From Plantago ovata (lineage: Eukaryota; Streptophyta; Magnoliopsida; Lamiales; Plantaginaceae), in the NCBI GenBank assembly GCA_028274465.1, contig CM051455.1, positions 124,035,462 through 124,099,461 of the forward strand: a stretch of DNA of 64,000 nt, written 5' to 3'. Positions within the stretch are counted from its first letter, which is position 1. Each line of letters begins with the position of its first letter. Both the position numbers and the translations under genes were made by a program. This document shows, in pieces, positions 36,152-45,828 of this stretch. The notes beneath the pieces were generated by a model. That model worked only from the letters and a program-made list of their open reading frames with translations, was not told where the DNA came from and ran no database searches.

Positions 36152-37480
36152 AACTCCCCAAACCGAACCTTTGCTTGTCCTCAAGCAACTAAGCTAGACT
36201 CTAATACAAAAAACATGCAAGACACAAAAATGGAGTTTCATGCCAAATAAAATGAACTAAATTACTGAATCTATCAAATAACATATGAACAAAAACCATA
36301 TAAATCAAAGCATGAATATAGGTTGAAGAATACCTCGATTGACTTATACACATCCACATAAGCACTTATGTCAAGACAAGATAGTCTCTCGTAACATTTT
36401 CTACCTGGACCTAGTCAGTGACGACGTAATGATGCATGCTATGATACGAATGGTTGCCCCGTGCCTATGAAACTGAGGACTTACTGTTGTTCTACCATGT
36501 TAAGACTTTCCCTCAAAAGAGGTCAAACCAGTACTGGCTCTCATCAAACGAAGGAGTGTTCCCTATAAAAGATAACACTCCCCTATTCTACCCATCTCTC
36601 AAGTAAAGTCTTAAGCTATTCACCACTTCCTGAATGGCAGGACGAGGGTGGTCTGGAATAGATGACACTCAAGACAAAAAAGATAAAAAATAGAAAAACA
36701 CGATTACGAACAACACGAAGAATGGAAAAGACTCAACACTTTGCTAAACTGCTATTTGACTTTTCTTTTTTCGACCCTTCTTTGCTTTTTTGTGGTCTTC
36801 TCTTTTTTCTTTTTTTTCTTCTTTCCAGATTCTTTTTTTCATTTTCTTTTTCTCTTTTTTCCTGGAATTTTTCTTTCTTTTTTTTTTCGAATTTTTCTAG
36901 CCATCAGTAGCATAACAAAGAGAGAAACAAAAAGACTCACACGACTTCCCCAAACCTATTCGAAAGAATAGGTTGGAGTACAAAATTACGGAAAAGGAAA
37001 AATAAACTCACGATACGAAAAATGAAAAACAGAAACAAGTCTAAAGATGGTGTAACCCCCTCCCCAAACCTATTCGGAAGAATAGGTTATAAACAAAGGA
37101 TCACACAAACTCACACTACCTCCTTCCTAGGCATTTAGCAATCTCAAAGCATGGTGAAGACTTGTTGCCCCTTAGGTACATAATTACTCGGGAAAACAAT
37201 CATAAGACCCTAACATGCATCATCCTATTATAAAGGCCTTCGTGAACCGCAGTAGAGAAAACACCACTAAGTGATGTCGAGACTACCTAGCTCAACTAAG
37301 TGCAATACATAAATGTGACAAGCCAAGCGAGAAAAACCTCAAACAAATTCGTAGAGATGAAGCATACGATTAATGGCATAGTTAGTTGATCTACCCAATA
37401 AAAAAGTTCAAAAAATTCGGCAATAAACTCCATATAAAATATGCAAGACTATCCTAGGAAAGCAGTAAACGTGCAAATGC
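36152..37480 (-). other. 3' non-coding region shared with autonomous Athila copies
   Basis: Polypurine tract and 3' region matching 8845-9338 plus 10625-11440 and 30922-31759, including the T-rich tract (36760-36900). No real gene. Confidence 0.75.
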
Positions 37481-39527
37481 AAATGATAAAGCATGCGAGG
37501 TACTATACTCATCCTACCAATGCCAAGCTCCAAACTAACAACATCAGATCACTTAAATCCCATCCCCCTCATGAAATAAACGCTAGTCCCTAGCAGTAAG
37601 AAAATGAGGAAATAAGATGTGATATTAGATGTTACCCCATGGTTTGGCCTCGGTCGGCTGAGTATGCTGCTTGTGATTTATTGGGCCTCCTCTGTGAGCT
37701 TCATAGGTGGTCATCAGGTCTTCTGGCGGGTGTAGTAGTTCGATTTATATGCCGAACAGGAGCAATTCCCCTATCAAAGACATCATTGCCCGTATGGCTT
37801 TCATTGTCACTACTATCACGCACATCCTTGCTAGTGGAGTTGTAGTGGCAGGTAGAATTCTCAAGAGTGGCCGCCGTTGTTATGGAATCCCCCATCCTGA
37901 AGCCCTCCAATAGGATGTGAACTGTTGAAGGGGAAAGGGCGGTGGTATCAGGACCTCCCCCTCCAACGATTTACACCTCGAGAAGGTTACAGTAAGCTGC
38001 TCGGACACTCAGAAGTCTTCTATCTTTTTCTCCAATTTTGACCACTTTATCCACTGTTGCTCCGACCAATGTCAATATGATGCTCACTTTAGAGGCAGGC
38101 AAGGGGCGCCCCAACGAGGGACTGTGTACCCATGTCGTTACGTTTTGGAACCAAGCTAGCGCTTCGGAACCTTCTAGCAACTGCGAACTCAAGATCAAAT
38201 CCGTCGCTGCTAGAATGTACCGGTGCCTTCCTGTTCACTCGAACTCCGAAGTCCTTGTGATGGAGTGAGGATGTAATAGTGGTTTCTGACCCTTCGGTGG
38301 TGCATGAATAGGCATAGAAGTCCTTACTCCAGGTGTACTCTAGCTCCTCCTCTTGGTTAATCCACGATGTTGTTGCCAAACCCCTTGGCTCGAACGCACA
38401 TCTAGCGAGATCACCTTCCTTGACATGGTTCTTCACAGCAATCATACGGGAATGCTCCCTTCCCTTAGTATGGTACCTACAATCAGCGATTAGCACCTCG
38501 CAGGACTCAAAACAGACTCAAATATATGCTAATGTAAAAGCGAGACACTCAAGTGATAAAATCAACAATCGAACTCCCCAAACCGCAATGTCTAGCCTAG
38601 CTACTTCATCATGCAATATATCAACGTAACTACTACATGCAATACATCACATCATGCTCTTACTAGACAACCAATATCCTTGATAACAAGGTTTCAATTC
38701 ATACCATAGCAGCGCAAAAATTTGACTAGCATAAATCCTCAATCTCAACTAATAAGCATTCTATCGTCAAATCCACCAACATTACACCAATAAACATATC
38801 CATATACTAGAAATTAAAGATAAAGACATAATGCATAACGAGATATATCATCTAATAGCAAAATACCCAAACCATCAATTCAAGCAAAATTGAACATGCA
38901 ATTGATAGTAAATAACATGTCTAATCACAAAAACAACATACCCATGCATCAAACAAGCATAATTGAAGCTCAAATTAGAAAACCCCGAAATTCGAAAATT
39001 AGGGTTCTTAAAGATGATACCTCAGATCTGCAAATCTAACGAATTAGGATGAAATCTGATCGGTTAGGATGATAGATCATGTGATAGGCTTCGAATTAAG
39101 CTAAAGAACACTCAATTTGGTCAAGAACGAAGAAGTTATGAAGATTTAGAAGAAAAATCGCACTTTTCGGGTTTTTTGGGAGTATGGATGAAGAAGAATG
39201 AAGAAAATAATGATTTGGGGTTGAAATCCGCGTTTTTTAAGATCTGTGGGGCGGTTCGCCCCGTGCTCCCCAATGCGGGGAGACGGGTCCCGATGTCAGA
39301 AAATGCGGTTTTAATCCCGAAACTAATTTTTTTCAAAAAACCACTCGAAAAATCTCACTCGAATAAAAGCATATACGACACACATAAGAACAAATTCGCA
39401 TATGAGAAGCAAATAGTTCAAGAATGAAATGCATGCAGAAAAAGCAGTAAAGAAAGCGATAAAAATTCCGGGTTGCCTCCCGGATAGCGTCATTGTTTAA
39501 AGTCTTTGACTCGACTCCTGTCTGCGC
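37481..39527 (-). other. Unique middle region of the non-autonomous element, UTR-like with weak coding frames
   Basis: Not found in the other family members here. Read on -, 39480-38560 looks like a plant 5' untranslated region and intron (AACCCTAATTTTCG, TC-rich stretch, AT-rich spacer), followed by coding-like frames at 38496-38089 (about 135 codons; a Cys-containing start CFESCEVLIADCRYHTKG can be read just upstream) and 38198-37971, in different frames. Neither is recognised. A GGGGCGGTTCGCCCC hairpin, otherwise an LTR feature, lies at about 39247. Could be a degenerate env-position region or a captured host gene piece. Confidence 0.4.
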
Positions 39528-40150
39528 CTATCTCCTCTTTTTGCGGGTACTAGGCTTCCCCTTCATTGATCTCCTCTCCATGCCACGAACCTGTGAATAA
39601 GAAAGAATATAGGCTGCAAGACCACAATAGTGAGTAGTAATATCAGGCGGTTCCGGTGGATCAGGTATGGCTTGTAATACGTGTTGGTTGCCATCCACCT
39701 CGATGGTGCAAGTTCTTTGGTAGATGTCCATCACGGAGCGTAGCTTGGTCAAGAATGTTTGCCCTAAGAGTATGACATCCCCCGTCCCAGGTGCAGATGC
39801 CGGCATAACTACGAAATTGGTGTTTATTGATGCTTCACCAATCTTGACCAACACATTTTTCACAACGCCTTCGGGTCTCATGAATGATCCATCCGCCAGT
39901 CGCACAATAGCCCTTTCCTCAGATAGTTTTCCAAGGTTACTCTTTTCAAACACATTCAAAGGAATTATGTTTGAGTAGGATCCCGTGTCTAGTGTGGCAC
40001 GGACATCTTCAAGCTCACCAATCCCTACCTTAACATCGAAACTTTTAGGGAGTGGTTCGGGATCCTCTTGCTCCTCATCACTTGCGTCAGAACCAAGGTC
40101 CTCCTCTTCTTCCTCAGCCTGTAGAAGTACTTCCTTCTTGCTCTTCGGTC
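39528..40150 (-). CDS. Aspartic protease of the non-autonomous element
   Basis: Reading on - from about 40150: an acidic stretch (EEEEEDLGSD), then the active site TLDTGSYSNIIP (catalytic DTG), NTNFVVMPA, DVILLGQTFL and a basic end STRKKRR-stop at 39528. The order is that of a Gypsy protease. It lies one base out of frame from gag: one extra A in CATCAAAAGATG would join them, so this is either a one-base loss or a frameshift site. No reverse transcriptase follows the stop. Confidence 0.75.
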
Positions 40151-40156
40151 GATCAA

Positions 40157-41512
40157 CTATTGCATCTTTTGATGGGCAAGCCTAGTGCTCTCTTCCAACT
40201 TATCAAGCCTTGCCCTAGTCTTCTCAGAATCTTCCTCATAACGTTTGAGAAAACTTTGTGTGTGATCAACCATCTTCTGCAAGTTCTCCATCAGTAGAGC
40301 CATCTTTGACTTCGGTGGATCTTTCGGAGCGGGGTTTTCGCAGTGATCATTAACATAGTTCAGCCTACTACGGTCTTGGTTAGGTCCATAAGTTTGGTTA
40401 GCCGGTGCATATCCTTGATTGTTACGGTATCCTCTTCTCCAAAATCCACCTCGAGGATTCCTACTGTCTTGTCCGTAGCTAACTTCTTGAGTACCAAACT
40501 CCGTAGCAAAGGCTTCTTCTTCGCCTCCTCGAGTCCAGTTGCCATCATCGTATGCCAGCTCCGATCTACACATATGAGCCCCATGCCCATAGTTCTTGCA
40601 TATTCGACATACTTCGTTCGAAACAGTTGTTCCGGTGGCGCTCTTGAGGGCTTGCTTCAATTCGTTGGTAAAGCACTCGAATTGATCCCCATTCCCCATG
40701 TACATCGGGGCTTCTTGAGTCGGTGGAGCTTCAGGTTCACGTCTTCTAACCATTGCTCTTGGGTCCTTGAACTGCGAACCCTTAGCAAGCCTTTCGAAAA
40801 CAGCCCAGACGGCTTCTGCGGTTTCCTCCCAAATATTGCCTCGGCATTGGAAATCCACCACTTGTTGGTTCTCGAAGGTTAGTCCATTGTAGAAGTGTTG
40901 GACTAAGTCAGAGAGTTCAAAACCATGGTGAGGGCACTTGTTCATGAGATCTTGGAATCTCTCGAATGCGGTATAGATGGTCTCATCATAGTCTTGCTTG
41001 AATCCAGTGATCTGCGCCTTAAGCGCGGTAGTCAGAGTGTGTGGGAAGTATTTCTCCATGAAAGCTGAAAAAACCTTTTCCCAAGTGTCCAGCGAGCCGG
41101 CTGGTAGAGAACTCAGCCATGACTTGGCTCTGTCGCCAAGTCCCATAGCAAAAACCTTCATCCTCAACTCATCCGTTGTTATGTCAGTTCCGGGTCGTGG
41201 GAGTTGGTTGACGAAATCATCGATATCGTTCAAGTACCCCATCACATCTTCCCTTGATAAGCCATAGAACCTCGGAAGTTGTTGGAATGCGTGGTTCTTG
41301 ATTTCCAGATCTCGGGTTGCAGGCGAAAGAACAATCGCCGGTCCCCTCATACGATCCTTGGTGGGTTGTACCCATGCCTTCAGTGGTCTAGCTTCTGCCA
41401 TTCCGTCGATTTCCTTGGAAAGGAGTCGCCTTCTTTGGTGGTAGACTCTATCGATCTCAGCAATTGAATCAGCAAGCGGTATTCCTACAGAACGTGTATG
41501 CGGCACACACAA
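40157..41512 (-). CDS. Gag of the non-autonomous element
   Basis: About 450 codons without a break. Contains Retrotrans_gag capsid motifs (AKSWLSSLPAGSLDTWEKVF, FMEKYFPHTLTTALKAQI, AFERFQDLMNKCPHHGF) and a CCHC zinc knuckle, CRICKNYGHGAHMC, for RNA binding. The first ATG is at 41401; the frame is open upstream to about 41512 without an ATG, so the start is uncertain. The protein is unlike the gag of Athila elements 1 and 3. It would form particles and package RNA, while the polymerase must come from elsewhere. Confidence 0.85.
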   Translation of the reverse strand: MCVPHTRSVGIPLADSIAEIDRVYHQRRRLLSKEIDGMAEARPLKAWVQPTKDRMRGPAIVLSPATRDLEIKNHAFQQLPRFYGLSREDVMGYLNDIDDFVNQLPRPGTDITTDELRMKVFAMGLGDRAKSWLSSLPAGSLDTWEKVFSAFMEKYFPHTLTTALKAQITGFKQDYDETIYTAFERFQDLMNKCPHHGFELSDLVQHFYNGLTFENQQVVDFQCRGNIWEETAEAVWAVFERLAKGSQFKDPRAMVRRREPEAPPTQEAPMYMGNGDQFECFTNELKQALKSATGTTVSNEVCRICKNYGHGAHMCRSELAYDDGNWTRGGEEEAFATEFGTQEVSYGQDSRNPRGGFWRRGYRNNQGYAPANQTYGPNQDRSRLNYVNDHCENPAPKDPPKSKMALLMENLQKMVDHTQSFLKRYEEDSEKTRARLDKLEESTRLAHQKMQ

Positions 41513-41651
41513 TCTGTGACAGACTAGAAAAAGTGATTAGAAACAAACTAGGAAAGCAGTATCAGAGAGAAATTAAAAGGAAAACTAAAACTAATAGAAT
41601 TAGGAATCTAAAACTGTAAATAAAAATTAATTAAACAGAAAAAAGGAGTAT

Positions 41652-41671
41652 ATTCCCCGGCAACGGCGCCA
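41652..41671 (-). promoter_or_regulatory. Primer binding site of the non-autonomous element
   Basis: On - TGGCGCCGTTGCCGGGGAA, complementary to tRNA-Asp, three bases from the LTR at 41675; identical in type to the autonomous copies. Confidence 0.88.
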
Positions 41672-41674
41672 ATT

Positions 41675-42941
41675 TGATGAACGTGTCAGATTCAATCAAA
41701 TAAATTTGTATTTAGCCAAAGGCAATCCACAACTACAACGAAAACCGAAGTGTAGTAGTAGAATGACTCGAGTGTCGTTCTCTCAGGACTATACTAGCTT
41801 TATCAAATCTAATTAAGAATATATAAAACAGCAGATAGAAAGCAATAGGGGGTTTTCAAGCAGATAATGGAGGTTGGTGATAGTATGGTCCTTCTTAACA
41901 TAATGGGTCGATAATCATGCATAAATTCCTCGGTCTTGCATAGAGATCTTTGAATCAATCTTGTGTCCTTGTTGCAAGTATTAAGCACTACGAAGATAGT
42001 ATGGGTCTGACTCATCAACAACTAACGTCCTATTGTGTTCCGTAATCATTCAACACTACGAAGATAATTGGTCTGATTGGTTGACAAGTGTCCATGTGTG
42101 CATAATAATCAATACAACATACGAGAATTTTGGTGTTCAACTGATCAACAAAATAAAACAATGACACGGAGTATAATGCGCGATATAGCCATTAGCATGA
42201 TTATCTTCCCTCGCTAAGAATTCACATACTACCACCAACGATAAGTTTAGCTACTCATAATAGGCATGCAATCAATAGCAATCATAGAAGAAAACATATT
42301 GAAAGAATATAAAATAAGTAGATAAAAACTGTAAGATACAAAGTTACCGAAGGTTGTCAATCTCCGGATGATTGCGATCCTACGCGCTCCAATCTGCAAT
42401 GAAAAAGTATCCCCTAAGCTACGGAACTCCTAGGACAGGCCCTGGGAAGTTCCTACCTAAAACTATAGAGAGAGGTGAGAAAGTAGGCTTGGAAAGATAT
42501 GATTTTCGGAGAGAAAACTCGCAACTATATATAGGCCCGAAATTCCTCTGGGGCGGTTCGCCCGAGGCACGGGGCGGTTCGCCCCACAGTGTAAATGCGG
42601 AATTTTCACGTTTTCGACGCGGTTTTGGATTTCTTCACCTTTTCGGACTCGGTTTATGAAATCTAGTAGCCTTCTAACCTCCAGATTCGGCCCCTAGACT
42701 CTAAATCCTATCCAGAAACGTTCAGATACTCCAAATATGCTTCTGGAACACCAATTCCTTGTAGACTTCAATATAAATGCCCGTAAATCTCCGAATTTCA
42801 ACCGAAACCTGTAAAATAAAATCTAAAGGGAAACGTAACACTATTCTAATAAAATGTACTAAAATATAGCTAAATTAACATAGAGGATAGCTAAATTAGG
42901 TGAAAAAGAATCGAATGAAAGTGTAAAATACACATTCATCA
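41675..42941 (-). repeat. 5' LTR of the non-autonomous element
   Basis: 1267 bases, the partner of 34885-36151 with about 18 differences by eye; right target duplication CAGAC follows. Confidence 0.92.
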
Positions 42942-42946
42942 CAGAC

Positions 42947-43206
42947 CAAAGTGTGAAGAGGCCAGTTGGGATAATAGAGGACATCCTTGTGAAAGTGGAC
43001 AAATTGATAATCCCAGCAGATTTTGTAGTAATGAAATCCGCGGACGAGGGAAAGAGCCATATCCGTGAGCACGTAGTACTACTGGGGAGACCATTCATGG
43101 CAACTACCAACACATGCCTTGAACTTAAGGGCAAGAAAATGACTATGGAGGTAATGGGCGAAAAGATTGAGTTGGTAGGATGTAGCGTAAGAGATAAGGA
43201 AGTTGA
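42947..43206 (+). pseudogene. Athila element 3 protease, continuation
   Basis: Resumes after the CAGAC duplication: KRPVGIIEDILVKVDKLIIP, HVVLLGRPFMATTNTCLEL and MGEKIELVGCSVRDKEV, the C-terminal half of the Athila protease. Open until the Copia element at 43207 interrupts it; it continues at 62669 with AEELKFVDWYES. Confidence 0.88.
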
Positions 43207-45137
43207 TGAAAGTATGTATGTCCTAGAGACAACCATTTGCAAGATGATATGTACTTATATCATAATCAGTTTATTATTATTTATATTGCATATTAATTGG
43301 CTCTACATCTTTGGATTATTTATTTGGTTGTTTTAAGATGATTCTATAAGATGTTCCCATGGACTATATGTTATTACCAAATGTGTGAGAACTTGGATGA
43401 CAGAACATAAGTCCTAAAATAGTCCCAATCGAGGTCATTGAGATTTGGGATATCAATGACGCACGTTAAAGATTGGCATGCGATCTGCATCATATTCTTA
43501 GAGGAATGTAGTGACTCTCACAACTACGAATGACTTGGTCATTCATGATGGATGCATGGTACACCTTAGAGGGTGTTGACTGACCCACCGATAAACCGTT
43601 TGATTAATTCTATTAATGTGTCTACGGAAGTATCGGTGTGTAAGGTAATTAACAGTCCTTTGACTTGAGGTCAATACTGACTACATGTGTGGAATAATAT
43701 ATCTTGACCATGACCAGTGCTTGCAGTCCACTTGGGGTAGATACGGCATGCGTTGGATATATTATGAAGTGCATGGGAGTAGTAGTTGAACCAAGATAGA
43801 ATTCATTCCTCGCAATAGACATTGGAGAGAATACTTTACATCTCATAGTTAGGTTGATCGTTAGTCATTGGCCAATGCGATACGATATATTCAAAATGGT
43901 GTTTGGATATGATCGAAGATCAACTAACAAGAATGAGAAAGAAATGAATAAGTTATTGGAACGGACACGATATCAAGTTCTAGACTTATTCGAGTATTCG
44001 AGAATGAAGGGACTATATTAACCTTACACTAAAGGTGATTTGTATATCCTTACAAACGTCCTTGTATATTAATGTTGTCCGGTAACCGTCTAGGAGTTTC
44101 ACCGTGAACCTAATTAGATTAGTGATTAATATATAAGGCCCTATGGGTCACACTACATGATTAGTACTCTACCAAATCGGGATTACTAATAAATAGATAT
44201 TAATTAGATTAATATTATTTATTATTAAACAAACAAATGTTAATTAGATCAACATTATTTATTATTAAGTGTGAATAATTTAATTGGGTCAAATTGGACT
44301 TGAACAATTAAAATGGAGTGCATGAATTGGACCAAATTTGATTTGGACTAAATGCAATTGGGCCCAAATCAAAAGGAAAGAAATGAAGGGAGAAGCTGGG
44401 CCAAAAGGCCCAGCATATTAATCATCTCTCGGGCGCGTGTGCGACACGCGCCCGAGAAGGAGACATGGGCGCGTGCTGAGCACGCGCCCGGGTGGTTAAG
44501 AGAAGTGTGGGGACTTGGTCCCCACCACTTGCTCTCTCTCTCCATTTTGTTTTCTCTTCATCCGGGTCCCACACGTCCCACATATAATTTTGGCTTGTAG
44601 TTAGTTTGTTTGAGTGCTTTAAATGCTGGAGAAGAATTTGATTTTGTACGTGTGAATTATTTTGCATGCATTCTTCTTCTTCTTCTCTTTACAAGCAAAA
44701 GAACAAATACTACATATCAAAATATTTTGTCCTTTTCTGAAAAGGATAAAATTAATACTCCATATAATTCACATATATTCCAACCTTGTTCAAAGAGTTT
44801 CCTAGTACTCTACGGTAGAAGAAAATCTGTGGATCCCGAGGTTAAGGAGTTCAAGCTGGAGAATACCGAGGATTGGAATTTGCTTGGAGCAGAGCTTGAA
44901 GACTTGGAGCTCACTGAAGAGGAATACGAAGCCTACGATCGTGAATTCGCAGAAGAGGAGATCGAGGAGCAACAATTGGATTTTGCTGAACAAACTGACG
45001 AGGAGAAGGAGTAGCTTAATTTGTAAGATTTTTCTCCTCTACGTATCACATGTTAAATAATCGTTATCAAGATAGGTCGTAAAATTTTCGAAATTCCGCT
45101 GCATATGCTTAGAGCAAAACGACCCTATATTCCTACA
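43207..45137 (+). repeat. 5' LTR of Copia element C
   Basis: Begins TGAAAGTATG and ends ATTCCTACA. Holds two perfect GC-rich hairpins: a 14-base stem with 3-base loop at 44427-44457 and an 11-base stem with 1-base loop at 44467-44489. An open frame with a Glu-rich end lies at 44610-45014. Confidence 0.92.
44610..45014 (+). CDS. ORF inside the 5' LTR of Copia element C, acidic C-terminus
   Basis: 134 codons with no ATG at the start (opens TTG). The last 60 residues are strongly acidic (ELEDLELTEEEYEAYDREFA). The 3' LTR copy (62141-62557) keeps the frame despite about ten base changes around it, and Copia element B has an acidic peptide at the same place. It may be translated from the RNA leader or be part of a spliced product; no known family recognised. 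Confidence 0.35.
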   Translation: MSALNAGEEFDFVRVNYFACILLLLLFTSKRTNTTYQNILSFSEKDKINTPYNSHIFQPCSKSFLVLYGRRKSVDPEVKEFKLENTEDWNLLGAELEDLELTEEEYEAYDREFAEEEIEEQQLDFAEQTDEEKE

Positions 45138-45366
45138 GTGGTATAAGAGCGAGGTTTGATTTAACGATTATTTACATGTTAAATTTAATATGCTTTATTT
45201 ACGTTGTTTATTAAAGCATGTTTCGTTATTATAATTATGCATGATAAACTAGGTTTATTGCTTAATTATTTTATTTAGTTAGAATGTGAGTTAAATATTA
45301 TAATCAAATAATTATTTGGGTATTTAATTAATTAATGGTAATTAATTAACTAATGAGAGTTCGCAA
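45138..45366 (+). other. Copia element C leader with primer site
   Basis: TGGTATAAGAGC at 45139-45150 is the initiator tRNA-Met type primer site with one change (usual TGGTATCAGAGC). AT-rich leader follows until the MULE. Confidence 0.75.
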
Positions 45367-45426
45367 AGTCTCATAAGAGACCGTCTCTTTTAACTTATAG
45401 AGAGACAGGACTAATTTGTAATTTAC
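45367..45426 (+). repeat. MULE left terminal inverted repeat
   Basis: AGTCTCATAAGAGACCGT then a looser match (ACTTATAGAGAGAC) to the reverse complement of the right end. Exact outer boundary uncertain by one or two bases. Confidence 0.75.
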
Positions 45427-45828
45427 CATCCTTCTTCAAATTTTCGCGGATCCTCACCCGACCCGAATTTACTAAACCCGACTTAATAAGACCCGAGTTT
45501 AATAACCCGACTTCCCAAACTCTCTCGTTTTCTCCGTCCGTCTTCTTCGTTTTCCCCTTTTCTCTGTTTCGGTCGTTTTCTCCGTCGATTACCATCCATC
45601 TCTGTTCGTTTTTCTTTGTTTCTCCGTCGTAGATCGTGAATTTCTTGTGCAATTGACGGTGTCTTCAACTTGTTCGACGTTTTCCAGTTGATATCGTAAG
45701 TTTTCTCCTCTTTTTTTACGGTTTTCTCGTGTTGATTCGATTTTTTAGGGTTTTTTTTGTGGTTGAATTTTCGTAATTTCTCTCATCTCTGTTCGTTCGT
45801 TTTCACTGTGTGTCTTTCGTTAGTTGAT
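45427..45828 (+). promoter_or_regulatory. 5' region of the Ulp1-type gene
   Basis: CT-rich untranslated stretch (many TCTCCGT and TTTTCTC runs) between the left MULE end and the ATG at 45829. No clear TATA box. Probably promoter and 5' UTR. Confidence 0.45.

Larger units (their letters stand above)
34885..42941 (-). mobile_element. Non-autonomous Athila-related element, gag and protease only
   Basis: 8057 bases, flanked by the perfect duplication CAGAC (34880-34884 and 42942-42946). LTRs 34885-36151 and 41675-42941 are both 1267 bases and differ at about 18 sites by eye. It shares LTR type, primer site and the 3' 1.3 kb with the autonomous Athila copies, but has a different gag, a protease, and no reverse transcriptase, RNase H or integrase. 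It would need enzymes from a partner element. Confidence 0.88.
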
